Part shown: one piece after another, positions 46,744 through 57,564 of the stretch | How the letters are laid out: each line of letters opens with the position of its first letter | Position numbering within the stretch: the stretch's first letter is position 1 | From: Alphaproteobacteria bacterium | GTDB taxonomy: Bacteria; Pseudomonadota; Alphaproteobacteria; SHVP01 | Length of the DNA: 64,000 nt | Assembly: GCA_040216735.1 (NCBI GenBank) | Contig: JAVJOO010000003.1 | Location: 264,746-328,745 of the forward strand | Direction of reading: 5' to 3' | The notes under the pieces: model-generated | Database searches by the model: none | What the model saw: the letters and a program-made list of their open reading frames with translations, nothing else | What the model was told of the DNA's origin: nothing | Translations under genes and position numbers: made by a program

Positions 46744-47930
46744 TCGATGACGATGCGCGGCGCGCTCACCGCATCCTCGGCTAGAGCCCGCTCGATTTTC
46801 TCACCAACCCGGCCGGCGATGGCGCGATAGGCGGCGGCATACTCACTGTCCGGTTCAGCCATTACGATGGGCGTACCCGCGTCCGCATGTTCGCGAATCG
46901 ACAGGTGGAGCGGTATTTCGCCGAGGAATTCTGTTTTCATTTCGCTGGCGGTCTGCCGCGCGCCGCCATGGCCGAAGATTTCCGCACGGTGGCCGCAACT
47001 CGGACATAGGAAATAGCTCATGTTCTCGATCACGCCGAAGACCGGCACGTCGACCTTGCGAAACATATTCAGACCCTTGCGTACATCGAGGAGGGCAACG
47101 TCCTGCGGTGTGGAAACGATAACGGCGCCGGTGATCGGAACATGCTGGGCCATGGTCAATTGCGCGTCGCCGGTCCCCGGCGGTAGGTCGACCACAAGGA
47201 TATCGAGCTCGCCCCACATCACTTCGTAAAGGAGTTGCTGAATGGCGCTCATCACCATCGGGCCGCGCCAGATCATCGGCGTGTCTTCTGGCACCAGGAA
47301 GCCGATAGACATGCATTTGACGCCGAAATTCTCCTTGGGGATCACCTTTTGTCCGTCCGGCGTCGCGTCGGGGCGCCCGGTCAGGCCCATCATTTTCGGT
47401 ACGCTCGGTCCGTAGATGTCCGCGTCCATCAGCCCGACCCGCATGCCGGCTTGGGCGAAGCCCATCGCGAGGTTCACTGCCGTCGTCGATTTACCAACGC
47501 CGCCCTTGCCCGAGGCAACCGCGAGAATCGAGCGCACACCTGGAACGCTCTTCTTCTGGCTTTGCGCGCCGCTGCTACTGCCGTTGCCCCCACCTCGGCC
47601 GGTTCCCATCCCTCCTTTAGCCCCACCGTCGCCGGCTGCCATACCGCCCTTTGCGCCGCCTTTTTGCGGGGCCTCGGAAGCTTGGTGAGCCGTGAGAACG
47701 GCTGTTACCGACAAGACTCCCGGCATCTCGAAAATCGCGTCTTCGCATTGTTTGCGCAGGGGTTCGAAGTGGGCGGCGCGTTCAGGGTCGACATTGACCG
47801 TGAAGGCTACATGCCCGTTGCGGACTTGCAGTCCCTGGATCAGCCCGCGTTCGATCACGTCTTTGGCATCGTCGGTGCCACGGACGCCGCGTAATATTTC
47901 GATTACCGTCTCTTCGGTGACGTCAGTCAT
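46740..47930 (-). CDS. Mrp/NBP35-family iron-sulfur carrier ATPase (ApbC)
   Basis: A 396-residue P-loop scaffold that binds and transfers [4Fe-4S] clusters. The N-terminal DUF59/MIP18 domain (EETVIEILRGVRGTDDAKDV to SVTAVLT) precedes a Gly-rich linker, the deviant Walker A SGKGGVGKSTTAVNLA, the Asp-rich LMDADIYGPSVPKMMGL, the DLPPGTGDAQLTMAQ loop, and the cluster-binding Cys pair SYFLCPSCGHRAEIFG. It is the first gene of an operon with the DUF7689-like and NnrU genes. It is divergent from hflK. Confidence 0.95.
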   Translation of the reverse strand: MTDVTEETVIEILRGVRGTDDAKDVIERGLIQGLQVRNGHVAFTVNVDPERAAHFEPLRKQCEDAIFEMPGVLSVTAVLTAHQASEAPQKGGAKGGMAAGDGGAKGGMGTGRGGGNGSSSGAQSQKKSVPGVRSILAVASGKGGVGKSTTAVNLAMGFAQAGMRVGLMDADIYGPSVPKMMGLTGRPDATPDGQKVIPKENFGVKCMSIGFLVPEDTPMIWRGPMVMSAIQQLLYEVMWGELDILVVDLPPGTGDAQLTMAQHVPITGAVIVSTPQDVALLDVRKGLNMFRKVDVPVFGVIENMSYFLCPSCGHRAEIFGHGGARQTASEMKTEFLGEIPLHLSIREHADAGTPIVMAEPDSEYAAAYRAIAGRVGEKIERALAEDAVSAPRIVIE

Positions 47931-48096
47931 CCTTGAACCTGTCGAAAAAAGTCACATATGGGTGCGGTGTCACGCGGAGCATGCCACTGAGGGCCTGAGG
48001 TTTGTTTGCAGCAGGGGCCATACGTGTCATATAACCCGCAACAGCGTAAAGACAAATGAACGCAGCGAACTTCCCACAATAAACGAAGGAATTCCG

Positions 48097-49215
48097 ATGC
48101 CTTGGAACAATCAGGGAGGCGGCTGGCAGGGTGGCGGTCGCGGTCCATGGGGCGGACAAAACGGTGGTTCGTCTGGGCGCCAACCTCAGGCGCCGGATCT
48201 TGAAGACATGCTTCGCCGCGGCCAAGAACGGTTTCGCCGGTTCCTGCCAGGCGGTGGCCGCGGACCGAAGGCCATTCTTGTTGCCCTTCTCGCTGTGGTT
48301 GTGATCTGGCTCTTGACCGGTTTCTACCGTGTTGCGCCGGATGAACAGGGGGTCGTTCTCAGGTTCGGCGAATTCGTCAACACCACGGCGCCGGGCCTTC
48401 ACTATCATCTTCCAAGCCCCATCGAGACGGTGCTGACACCCCAAGTCACGCGGGTTCAGCGGGTCGAAGTCGGGTTCCGGACCGGCGAAGGCCGCCGCGG
48501 TAGCCAAGGTGATCTACCTGAAGAAAGCCTGATGCTGACGGGCGATGAAAACATTGTGGACATCGACCTGACGGTGTTTTGGGTGATCAACGACGCGGGC
48601 CGGTTCCTGTTCAACATCGAAGATCCGGAATCTACGGTCAAGAATGCAGCGGAAAGCGCTGTGCGCGAGTCCATCGGCCAGTCCGAATTCCAGTTTGCCG
48701 TGGCCGAAGGTCGTGCTGCGATCGAACAGCAAACCCGCGACAAAATTCAGCAGATCCTAGATGGTTACCAGGCGGGCATCAGCGTTAATGAAGTGAAGTT
48801 GTTGAAGGTCGATCCTCCGGGCGCAGTGATCGATGCCTTCCGCGATGTGCAACGGGCCCGCGCCGACCTTGAAACCCAACGGAACGAAGCCGAAACCTAC
48901 GCCAACGATATCTTGCCGCGTGCGCGTGGTGACGCGGTTCGCTTGGTCCTCGAAGCAGAAGCTTACCGCGAACAGGTCGTTCAGACCGCGGAAGGCGACG
49001 CTCAGCGGTTCTTGTCGATCTATGGCGAGTATAAGAACGCTAGGGAGATCACTGCACGGCGTATGTATCTGGAAACGATGGAAAAAGTTCTCGGTAACAT
49101 GACCAAGATCATCATCGATTCCGATTCCGGCCAAGGCGGCGTCGTTCCCTATCTTCCGCTCAATGAACTGACTCGCACCCCCGCCGCAAGCGGCAGCGCA
49201 GGAGGCAGCCAATGA
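48097..49215 (+). CDS. hflK: FtsH-associated membrane protein HflK
   Basis: A 372-residue SPFH/band-7 protein. With HflC it forms a cage that regulates the FtsH protease. It opens with a Gly-rich cytosolic tail (NNQGGGWQGGGRGPWGGQ), has one transmembrane helix (about residues 58-76, KAILVALLAVVVIWLLTGFY), and continues with the band-7 domain (APDEQGVVLRFGEFVNTTAP to ARRMYLETMEKVLG). ATG 48097 with GAAGGA before it is the start. Its stop overlaps hflC by 4 bases. Confidence 0.96.
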   Translation: MPWNNQGGGWQGGGRGPWGGQNGGSSGRQPQAPDLEDMLRRGQERFRRFLPGGGRGPKAILVALLAVVVIWLLTGFYRVAPDEQGVVLRFGEFVNTTAPGLHYHLPSPIETVLTPQVTRVQRVEVGFRTGEGRRGSQGDLPEESLMLTGDENIVDIDLTVFWVINDAGRFLFNIEDPESTVKNAAESAVRESIGQSEFQFAVAEGRAAIEQQTRDKIQQILDGYQAGISVNEVKLLKVDPPGAVIDAFRDVQRARADLETQRNEAETYANDILPRARGDAVRLVLEAEAYREQVVQTAEGDAQRFLSIYGEYKNAREITARRMYLETMEKVLGNMTKIIIDSDSGQGGVVPYLPLNELTRTPAASGSAGGSQ

Positions 49216-50108
49216 AACGTAGCGCTCTCATCGTCCTGGCCGTCGCGGCCCTCATCGTTGTAATCGGAGCTGCATCGTCGCTCTTCACAGTTCATCAAAC
49301 TCAGCAAGTGATCGTGCTGCAGTTCGGCGATCCGAAGCGGGTTATCAGCGAGCCGGGGCTGAATTTCAAAATACCGTTTATCCAGAACGTTGAGACATTG
49401 GATAAACGCATCCTTAACTATGACGGCCCCGCTGAAGAAATCATTGCGGCCGATCAGAAGCGGCTCGTCGTCGATACCTTCACGCGTTACAAGATCGTCG
49501 ACCCGCTTCGGTTCTTTATCTCGGTTCAGACTCAGGCGGTTGCCGAGACCCGGTTGGGGCCGATCGTGAACTCTAGCCTTCGGCGGGTTCTTGGTGAAGT
49601 GCCGCTGTCGTCAGTACTGACCGATGAGCGCCCGGCGCTGATGGCGCAGATTACGAACTTGGTTGGCCAACAAACTGCAAACCTCGGGATCGAGGTAGTC
49701 GATGTCCGGATCAAGCGTGCGGATCTACCGTCGGAGAACAGTCAAGCCATTTTCCGGCGTATGCAGCGCGAACGTGAGCGCGAAGCGGCAGAGTTCCGTG
49801 CCCAGGGCGCCGAGCAAGCCCAACGCATTCGGGCGACAGCGGATCGCGAGCGTGTCGTGATTACGGCCCAAGCCCAGCGCGATTCGCAAATCCTTCGCGG
49901 TGAGGGCGATGCCCTGCGCAACAAGGTATTCGCCGAAGCCTATGGTCAGGACCCGGACTTCTTTGCCTTTTACCGCGCAATGCTTGCCTACGAAAACACT
50001 CTGGCCAAGGAAGATACGAGCATGGTCCTGTCGCCAGATAGCGAGTTCTTCCGTTACTTCCAAAACTTCGAGTCGGTCTTGTTCCCGGGGCGGGCGGCCC
50101 AACAATAG
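49212..50108 (+). CDS. hflC: FtsH-associated membrane protein HflC
   Basis: A 298-residue partner of HflK. A single N-terminal membrane helix (IVLAVAALIVVIGAASSLF) is followed by the band-7 domain (QTQQVIVLQFGDPKRVISEP, DKRILNYDGPAEEIIAADQK, DVRIKRADLP). The coiled-coil ERVVITAQAQRDSQILRGEG precedes the C-terminus. It is translationally coupled to hflK. A 69-bp gap separates it from the DUF2065 gene. Confidence 0.96.
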   Translation: MKRSALIVLAVAALIVVIGAASSLFTVHQTQQVIVLQFGDPKRVISEPGLNFKIPFIQNVETLDKRILNYDGPAEEIIAADQKRLVVDTFTRYKIVDPLRFFISVQTQAVAETRLGPIVNSSLRRVLGEVPLSSVLTDERPALMAQITNLVGQQTANLGIEVVDVRIKRADLPSENSQAIFRRMQREREREAAEFRAQGAEQAQRIRATADRERVVITAQAQRDSQILRGEGDALRNKVFAEAYGQDPDFFAFYRAMLAYENTLAKEDTSMVLSPDSEFFRYFQNFESVLFPGRAAQQ

Positions 50109-50177
50109 GGTCGCGCCGCCCCATCGATAGGTCGAAAGCGATAACAAGACGGTGATACCCGTCCTCCGAGGTTCTCT

Positions 50178-50363
50178 TTGGAGATACTGATTGTCGGGCT
50201 CGGCATTGCCCTGATCCTTGAAGGCATCCTTTACGCGTCGATGCCTGACCGGATGAAACGGTTGATGGCCGCGGTTCTTCAGCAGGAGAGCGGCAGCCTG
50301 CGGGCCGTCGGCCTTGGCTTGGCACTGGCTGGGCTAGTTCTGGTGGCAATCGTTCGCCTTTAG
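50178..50363 (+). CDS. DUF2065 small membrane protein
   Basis: A 61-residue protein with two predicted membrane helices (EILIVGLGIALILEGILYAS and AVGLGLALAGLVLVAIVRL) joined by MPDRMKRLMAAVLQQESGSL. This is the DUF2065 pattern typically found downstream of hflKC. The start is TTG at 50178, preceded by a weak ribosome site. Its role is unknown but likely connected to HflK/HflC or membrane quality control. Confidence 0.85.
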   Translation: MEILIVGLGIALILEGILYASMPDRMKRLMAAVLQQESGSLRAVGLGLALAGLVLVAIVRL

Positions 50364-50577
50364 ACCACGCTGGTCGCTAGCTTGTCCCGACAATGCCCGG
50401 AGCCATATATTGATTGAGCGGTCGCGCCGGAATGATCCCCGGTCGGTCGTGTTTATGGGAACAGGCCAAACCGATCCTGGTGGCCGAATCGCCTGTGGGA
50501 GTATCGCCTCGATGTCGAAACCTGATCGGCCCCGTTCCAGTATGGTTCGCCACCAACCCTCCGGAGAAGTCTTTAGA

Positions 50578-52011
50578 ATGGGTAGGTGGTCCTTTGGGGC
50601 ATTGGTCCTGTTGGCCGCAATGGTGCTGGCGTCGGTTGCGCAAGCTGCGGATCGGCCAATTAGTTTTGCCGATCTCGCCGAGCGCCTGAAGCCTGCGGTC
50701 GTAAACGTCTCAACGTCGCAGTCGGCCCGCGCGGTCGTGCAGAGCGAACGGCCCCAGGCACCGCCGGGATCGCCGTTCGAGGACTTTTTCCGCGATTTCT
50801 TCGATCGTCAGCAGCGCGACGGCGCACCCGGTCCGCAACGCCGCGCGCAATCGTTGGGTTCCGGTTTTGTGATCGACAAGTCTGGCATCGTGGTGACCAA
50901 CTACCATGTCATCGCGGATGCTGATGAGATCACGGTAATATTCGATGACAACACCTCGTTTCCCGCGGAGATCGTGGGGCGCGATCAAAAGACCGATCTC
51001 GCGGTGCTACGGATCAAAGCCGATCAAGACTTACCGGCGGTTCCGTGGGGCGATTCCGAGGTCTCCCGAGTTGGTGACTGGGTTGTCGCGATCGGTAACC
51101 CCTTTGGCCTGGGCGGATCGGTGACGGCGGGCATTATTTCCGCCCGCGGTCGCAACATAAACGCCGGTCCCTACGATAATTTCATCCAGACCGACGCCTC
51201 GATTAACCGCGGCAATTCCGGTGGGCCGATGTTCAATCTCGACGGCGAGGTTATCGGCATCAACACGGCGATCTTTTCGCCTTCGGGCGGATCGGTCGGC
51301 ATTGGCTTCGCGATTCCCTCCAACCTCGCAAAGCGTGTCGTCCAACAACTGATTGAGTTCGGTGAAACCAAACGCGGTTGGCTAGGGGTTCAAATTCAAA
51401 CCGTGAATGACGAGATCGCGGAAAGCCTTGGGCTCGACAAGCCGCGCGGCGCTCTCGTATCCAAGGTCAACGATGGCGGGCCCGCCGCTGAGGCGGGGAT
51501 TGAAGCTGGCGACGTGATATTGGAGTTCGCCGATCGTCCTGTCGTCGAAATGAGGACTTTGCCGCGCATCGTCGCCGACACTGAAATCGGTCAGACTGTC
51601 AGTGTCGTGGTTTGGCGCAAGGGAGCGGAGAAAAAACTTCGCGTCAAAGTCGGTGAACTAGAAGAGGTCCAGGAAGCGGCCTTCGCGCCAAATCAACCGA
51701 CACCGGGGCGCAGCGAAGCGCTCGGGATGACGTTGTCGCCGTTGACCCCGGAAACACGTAACGAGTTTCAACTCGGCGAGGAGTCCAAGGGCGTGGTGGT
51801 CACCGGTGTCGAGGGGGACAGCACGGCGGCGGAGCGCGGCATCAGGCCCGGCGACGTCATCGTCGAGGTCAATCAGGAGCAAGTGGCCAGTCCACAGGAA
51901 GTCGCAGACAAGATTAAGGGCGTCCAGGAATCAGGCAGAAAATCGGTTCTGCTGCTGGTGGAGCGATCGGGCGATCTGCGCTTCGTCGCGGTCCGCCTCG
52001 ATCAAGGGTAA
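50578..52011 (+). CDS. degP: DegP/HtrA-type periplasmic serine protease
   Basis: A 477-residue Do-like protease that degrades or chaperones misfolded envelope proteins. ATG 50578 with GGAGAAG at 50562-50568 gives a signal peptide cut after ASVAQA (about residue 23). The trypsin-like triad is His in VTNYHVIADADE, Asp in KTDLAVLRI, and Ser in NRGNSGGPMFNL. Two PDZ domains follow (GWLGVQIQTV and VVVTGVEGDSTAAERGI). It follows hflKC, as in other proteobacteria. A frame beginning at 50410 is longer but lacks a clear signal. Confidence 0.95.
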   Translation: MGRWSFGALVLLAAMVLASVAQAADRPISFADLAERLKPAVVNVSTSQSARAVVQSERPQAPPGSPFEDFFRDFFDRQQRDGAPGPQRRAQSLGSGFVIDKSGIVVTNYHVIADADEITVIFDDNTSFPAEIVGRDQKTDLAVLRIKADQDLPAVPWGDSEVSRVGDWVVAIGNPFGLGGSVTAGIISARGRNINAGPYDNFIQTDASINRGNSGGPMFNLDGEVIGINTAIFSPSGGSVGIGFAIPSNLAKRVVQQLIEFGETKRGWLGVQIQTVNDEIAESLGLDKPRGALVSKVNDGGPAAEAGIEAGDVILEFADRPVVEMRTLPRIVADTEIGQTVSVVVWRKGAEKKLRVKVGELEEVQEAAFAPNQPTPGRSEALGMTLSPLTPETRNEFQLGEESKGVVVTGVEGDSTAAERGIRPGDVIVEVNQEQVASPQEVADKIKGVQESGRKSVLLLVERSGDLRFVAVRLDQG

Positions 52012-52035
52012 GGCGCTGACAGGATAGGCGATGGG

Positions 52036-52064
52036 AAGGGGTGCTCGAGGGTACCCCTTTTCTT
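52036..52064 (+). terminator. Intrinsic terminator after degP
   Basis: AAGGGGT, a 10-base loop, ACCCCTT, then TTTCTT. It begins 25 bases after the degP stop codon and reaches the 3' end of the convergent serB gene at 52063. Confidence 0.8.
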
Positions 52065-52974
52065 ATTCGCAGGGGTTGATGAACGCGTCGCGCGGGTACC
52101 CCTGCAAAAATAGGAGAGCGGTCAGGTCTGCGTACTCGATTCGGACGTCGGCTTGGTCGGCAACGGTCGGTTTGGCGTGGAAAGCGACTCCGAGGCCGGC
52201 TGCTTCGATCATCGCCAGATCGTTCGCGCCGTCGCCAACAGCCAACGTATCCGCAATCGCACATCCACGAGAAGCGGCTAGATTTTCGAGAGCGTCGCGC
52301 TTAGCGGCCCGCCCGAGAATGGGTTCACCTACGGTACCCCGGAGCATGCCTGCCCCGTCGGTCAGGAGTTCGTTGGCTTGATCGATATCGAATCCGGCCC
52401 GTTCCCGGATTCGGTTGGTGAAGAAGGTAAATCCGCCCGACACCAGCGCCGTGTAGGCGCCGTGCGCACGCATGGTCGCGACCAAGGTGCGGGCGCCCGG
52501 GTTCAGTGTGATGCGGGTATTCAACACAGCTTCCATGTCCGCTGCACTCAGGCCCGCAAGCATGGCCGCGCGTTCGCGTAGCGCGCCTTCGAACTCGATC
52601 TCGCCGCGCATCGCGCGCTCGGTAATGGCCGACACCTGGTCACGCAGACCCATTGCGGCCGCGAGTTCATCGATACACTCCTGACCGATTACCGTCGAAT
52701 CCATATCGGCGATCAGGAGTTTCTTGCGTCGGTTGCCGGCTGCTTGCACACCGACGTCGATGGGATCGCCCGTAATCGCGGCTTCGGCGACTGCGCGGGC
52801 GCGCTTTAGGTCGCCCCCTCGAAGCTCTAGGTCGACTGCCTCGCTAGGGCTCAACCACGTGGGCAGTCCCGGCGCAAAGCCGGCGTCGGTCAGTGCCCGG
52901 GCCACCGCGTCGACCAGGGTGTCCTCAAGCGCTTGGCGGCGAGGATCGGCAATCAGAGTCACGATTCCGGTCAT
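52063..52974 (-). CDS. serB: Phosphoserine phosphatase SerB
   Basis: SerB hydrolyses phosphoserine in the last step of serine biosynthesis. It is a 303-residue HAD-family enzyme. Motif I is ADMDSTVIGQECIDEL (Asp nucleophile, about residue 95), motif II is TALVSGGFTFFTNRIRE, and motif III/IV are KRDALENLAA and AVGDGANDLAMIEAAGLGVA. An N-terminal ACT-like domain (about residues 1-80) is present, as in the long SerB form. It is divergent from miaA (72-bp gap). Confidence 0.95.
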   Translation of the reverse strand: MTGIVTLIADPRRQALEDTLVDAVARALTDAGFAPGLPTWLSPSEAVDLELRGGDLKRARAVAEAAITGDPIDVGVQAAGNRRKKLLIADMDSTVIGQECIDELAAAMGLRDQVSAITERAMRGEIEFEGALRERAAMLAGLSAADMEAVLNTRITLNPGARTLVATMRAHGAYTALVSGGFTFFTNRIRERAGFDIDQANELLTDGAGMLRGTVGEPILGRAAKRDALENLAASRGCAIADTLAVGDGANDLAMIEAAGLGVAFHAKPTVADQADVRIEYADLTALLFLQGYPRDAFINPCE

Positions 52975-53046
52975 GCGCGACCGCTCTGTGTGACAAGGCG
53001 TAGAACAAACTGGTAAGGCTTTGGCACAACGACCAACTCATTAGTT

Positions 53047-53976
53047 ATGGAACCGCCCGTCGTCTTATTGACCGGTCCGACCGCCAGCGGCAAGTCGGCC
53101 TTGGCCCTCGAATTTGCTTCCCGCCTCGAGCGGATGGGCGGGGCGACGATTATCAACGCCGATAGTATGCAGGTCTATCGCGAGTTGCGCATTCTGACGG
53201 CGCGGCCATCGCCCGCCGAGGAGGAAGCCGCACCGCACCGGCTCTACGGAACGTTGCCCGCAGCGCAACCATGGTCGGTCGCGGCCTTCCGCACGGACGC
53301 CCAACGCGAAATCGCCGCGGCAAAATCCGCGGGGCGGACGGCGATCGTGGTCGGTGGGACGGGGCTCTATTTCCGCGCTCTTGTCGACGGTCTCGCGCCG
53401 ATCCCCGATACGCCCGCCGACATCCGCGAGGATGCTCGTTCCATGATGGCGCGGATTGGTCCCACGTCGTTCCATGCCGCGCTCGCGGCCCGAGATCCAG
53501 AATCTGCCGCTGCCCTGGGGGGCGGTGACAGTCAACGCCTGGTGCGGGCCTGGGAGGTGTTGGTTGCGACGGGGCGGTCGATAGCGTCGTGGCAACGCGA
53601 CCCACCACAAGGGGGGTTGGGCGGCGCGATCGTGTGCGGGGTGCTTGAGGTGCCCCGGGAGACGCTCTATCGCCGCATCGACGCGCGGTTCGTTGAGATG
53701 TTCGATGGGGGCGGTCTGGACGAGGTGCAGGCGTTGATCGACCTCGGAGGCTCGCCCGACGTTCCTGCCCGCCGGGCGGTCGGTGTCCGCGAAATGACCG
53801 GATATCTGGCTGGGGATCTCAACCGAACCCGTGCGATCGAGTTGGGCCAGCAGGCAACTCGGCGTCTCGCGAAGCGGCAACTCACCTGGAATCGTAATCA
53901 AATTACGAGTTGGGTTAGAATCCAGCAAGATTCGGAAACCTCTATTAACGATTTCTTTGCGAAAATTCGCCAATAG
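53047..53976 (+). CDS. miaA: tRNA dimethylallyltransferase MiaA
   Basis: MiaA adds an isopentenyl group to A37 of tRNAs reading UNN codons. It has 309 residues, a normal length. Walker A is LTGPTASGKSALALEFA (about residues 8-24), followed by IINADSMQVYRELRILTARP, the DMAPI-binding region GGTGLYFRALVDGL, and the C-terminal ATRRLAKRQLTWNR. ATG 53047 is clear. The miaA-ilvB spacing has 171 bp and includes a hairpin that may serve ilvB. Confidence 0.96.
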   Translation: MEPPVVLLTGPTASGKSALALEFASRLERMGGATIINADSMQVYRELRILTARPSPAEEEAAPHRLYGTLPAAQPWSVAAFRTDAQREIAAAKSAGRTAIVVGGTGLYFRALVDGLAPIPDTPADIREDARSMMARIGPTSFHAALAARDPESAAALGGGDSQRLVRAWEVLVATGRSIASWQRDPPQGGLGGAIVCGVLEVPRETLYRRIDARFVEMFDGGGLDEVQALIDLGGSPDVPARRAVGVREMTGYLAGDLNRTRAIELGQQATRRLAKRQLTWNRNQITSWVRIQQDSETSINDFFAKIRQ

Positions 53977-54063
53977 TGGTTGACCCCCTTGGGCGAAGCG
54001 TTTAGGTTCCCGCGAATTGTAAGGAATCCGGGGGTTTCTGGACCCTCCGATCGCTCAACTAAC

Positions 54064-54110
54064 AACCGCCTGGGTAACCTTGTTCCTCTCGATCAGGGTG
54101 AAGGGCGGTT
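54064..54110 (+). promoter_or_regulatory. Hairpin in the ilvB leader
   Basis: AACCGCC (54064-54070) pairs with GGCGGTT (54104-54110), with outer AACAA/TTGTT potential. It lies 38 bases before the ilvB ATG. No leucine, isoleucine or valine-rich leader peptide or T-run was found here, so attenuation is only a possibility. Confidence 0.3.
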
Positions 54111-54147
54111 TCGTTGTTCGGTGACCGGGGGCCACAAAGGTGTTGCG

Positions 54148-55902
54148 ATGAGCCGAGATCAAATGACTGGCGCCGAAATGATCATTCGAGCCTTGCTCGA
54201 TCAGGGTGTCGAGGTCGTCTTTGGTTACCCAGGCGGCGCAGTCCTACCGATTTACGACGCGATCTTCGGGCAGAACAAGCTGCGGCATATCCTGGTTCGC
54301 CACGAGCAGGGCGCCGTACACGCCGCCGAAGGCTATGCCCGTTCTACCGGCAAGGTCGGCGTCGTGCTGGTCACCTCCGGCCCGGGCGCCACCAATGCCG
54401 TGACGGGTTTGACCGATGCCCTGATGGACAGCGTGCCGATCGTTTGCATCACCGGACAGGTGGCAACCCATCTGATTGGCAACGACGCCTTCCAGGAGGC
54501 GGACACCACTGGCATTACCCGCCCGTGTACCAAACATAACTACCTGATAAAGCGGGCGGACGACGTGGCTCGAGTAGTGCACGAGGCGTTCTATGTTTCG
54601 CGCAGCGGCAGGCCGGGGCCCGTCGTCATCGACATGCCGAAAGACATCCAGATGGCCAAGGGCAAATACGTCGGCCCGGAAAAGGTCGTCCACCGGACCT
54701 ATCAACCGCGCGTTAAGGGCGATGCCGGGGCAATCGAACGGGCCGTCAAGCTCATCGCGGGCGCAAGGAGGCCGATCCTTTATGCGGGCGGAGGGGTCAT
54801 CAACTCGGGTCCGGAAGCCTCGAAGCGGCTTGCCGAACTGGCACGCCTCACAGGCGCGCCGGTGACCAATACGCTCATGGGATTGGGCGGGTTTCCCGGG
54901 TCGGACCCTCAGTTTGTCGGCATGCTCGGGATGCATGGCACCTACGAAGCGAACCTCGCGATGCACGATTGCGATGTGATGGTGTGCATCGGTGCGCGGT
55001 TCGATGACCGGATCACAGGGCGGCTCGATGCATTTAGTCCCAAGTCCAAGAAGATCCACATCGATATCGATCCGTCCTCGATCAACAAGAACGTTCCCGT
55101 CGATATTCCGATTGTCGGCGATGTCGGCTCGGTTCTAGAGGACATGATCGCCGTCTGGAAAGCCGACGGGTTGTCCTGCGACAAGAAAGCACTCAAGGAT
55201 TGGTGGCGAACGATCGATGGATGGCGCGGTCGCGACTGCCTACGCTATGACCAGAACGATTCGGTGATCAAGCCGCAATATGCGATCGAACGCCTCTATG
55301 CGCTGACCAAGGACCGAGAGACCTTCATTACGACCGAAGTCGGCCAACATCAGATGTGGGCCGCTCAATTCTACAAGTTCGAATCGCCGAACCATTGGTT
55401 GACGTCGGGCGGGCTTGGGACAATGGGGTATGGCATGCCCGCCGCAATTGGCGTTCAGCTCGCGCATCCGGATGCCCTTGTCGTGGACATTGCGGGTGAA
55501 GCGTCGATCCTGATGTGCATTCAAGAGCTGTCCACGGCCGTCCAATACAAACTGCCGATCAAGATATTTATCTTGAACAACGAATACATGGGCATGGTGC
55601 GGCAGTGGCAAGAACTCCTGCATGGCGGCCGTTATTCCGAGAGCTATTCGGCGGCGCTGCCGGATTTCGTCAAGCTGGCAGAGTCCTTCCACGCCAAGGG
55701 GCTGCGGGCCCATCGCCCGGCCGATGTCGACGGCGTGATCAAAGAGATGCTGCAAACAGACGGTCCGGTGCTTGCCGATATCGTCGTGGACCAGGCCGAG
55801 AACTGCTACCCGATGATTCCCTCCGGGTCCGCCCACAACGAAATGATTCTCGGTGCCTCGGAGGTCCGCGAGGTCTCGGACGCCGGCAAGGCGTTGGTTT
55901 AG
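54148..55902 (+). CDS. ilvB: Acetolactate synthase large subunit IlvB
   Basis: The catalytic subunit of acetohydroxyacid synthase, first shared step to valine, leucine and isoleucine. It has 584 residues from ATG 54148 (MSRDQMTGAEMIIRALL). The catalytic Glu is in RHEQGAVHAAEGYAR; FAD-contact and substrate motifs VTSGPGATNAVTGLTD and FQEADTTGITRPCTKHNY are typical. The ThDP-Mg motif here is GEASILMCIQELSTAVQYKL and ends NN, with Glu where GD is usual. The longer frame from 53980 is not conserved. ilvN and ilvC follow on the same strand. Confidence 0.96.
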   Translation: MSRDQMTGAEMIIRALLDQGVEVVFGYPGGAVLPIYDAIFGQNKLRHILVRHEQGAVHAAEGYARSTGKVGVVLVTSGPGATNAVTGLTDALMDSVPIVCITGQVATHLIGNDAFQEADTTGITRPCTKHNYLIKRADDVARVVHEAFYVSRSGRPGPVVIDMPKDIQMAKGKYVGPEKVVHRTYQPRVKGDAGAIERAVKLIAGARRPILYAGGGVINSGPEASKRLAELARLTGAPVTNTLMGLGGFPGSDPQFVGMLGMHGTYEANLAMHDCDVMVCIGARFDDRITGRLDAFSPKSKKIHIDIDPSSINKNVPVDIPIVGDVGSVLEDMIAVWKADGLSCDKKALKDWWRTIDGWRGRDCLRYDQNDSVIKPQYAIERLYALTKDRETFITTEVGQHQMWAAQFYKFESPNHWLTSGGLGTMGYGMPAAIGVQLAHPDALVVDIAGEASILMCIQELSTAVQYKLPIKIFILNNEYMGMVRQWQELLHGGRYSESYSAALPDFVKLAESFHAKGLRAHRPADVDGVIKEMLQTDGPVLADIVVDQAENCYPMIPSGSAHNEMILGASEVREVSDAGKALV

Positions 55903-55912
55903 GAACACATCC

Positions 55913-57470
<1,558 letters not shown>

Positions 57471-57496
57471 CCGCAACGCCTCACCAGGGTGTGACA

Positions 57497-57524
57497 GGGC
57501 CGGCCTCGCGCCGGCCCTTTTTTT
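57497..57524 (+). terminator. Intrinsic terminator after ilvC
   Basis: GGGCCGGC, loop CTCGC, GCCGGCCC and seven T. It lies 26 bases after the ilvC stop and closes the ilvB-ilvN-ilvC transcription unit. Confidence 0.92.
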
Positions 57525-57564
57525 GTCTTCTAATGCCTGTGCGGCTAGGGGCGGGGCCGTTCCG

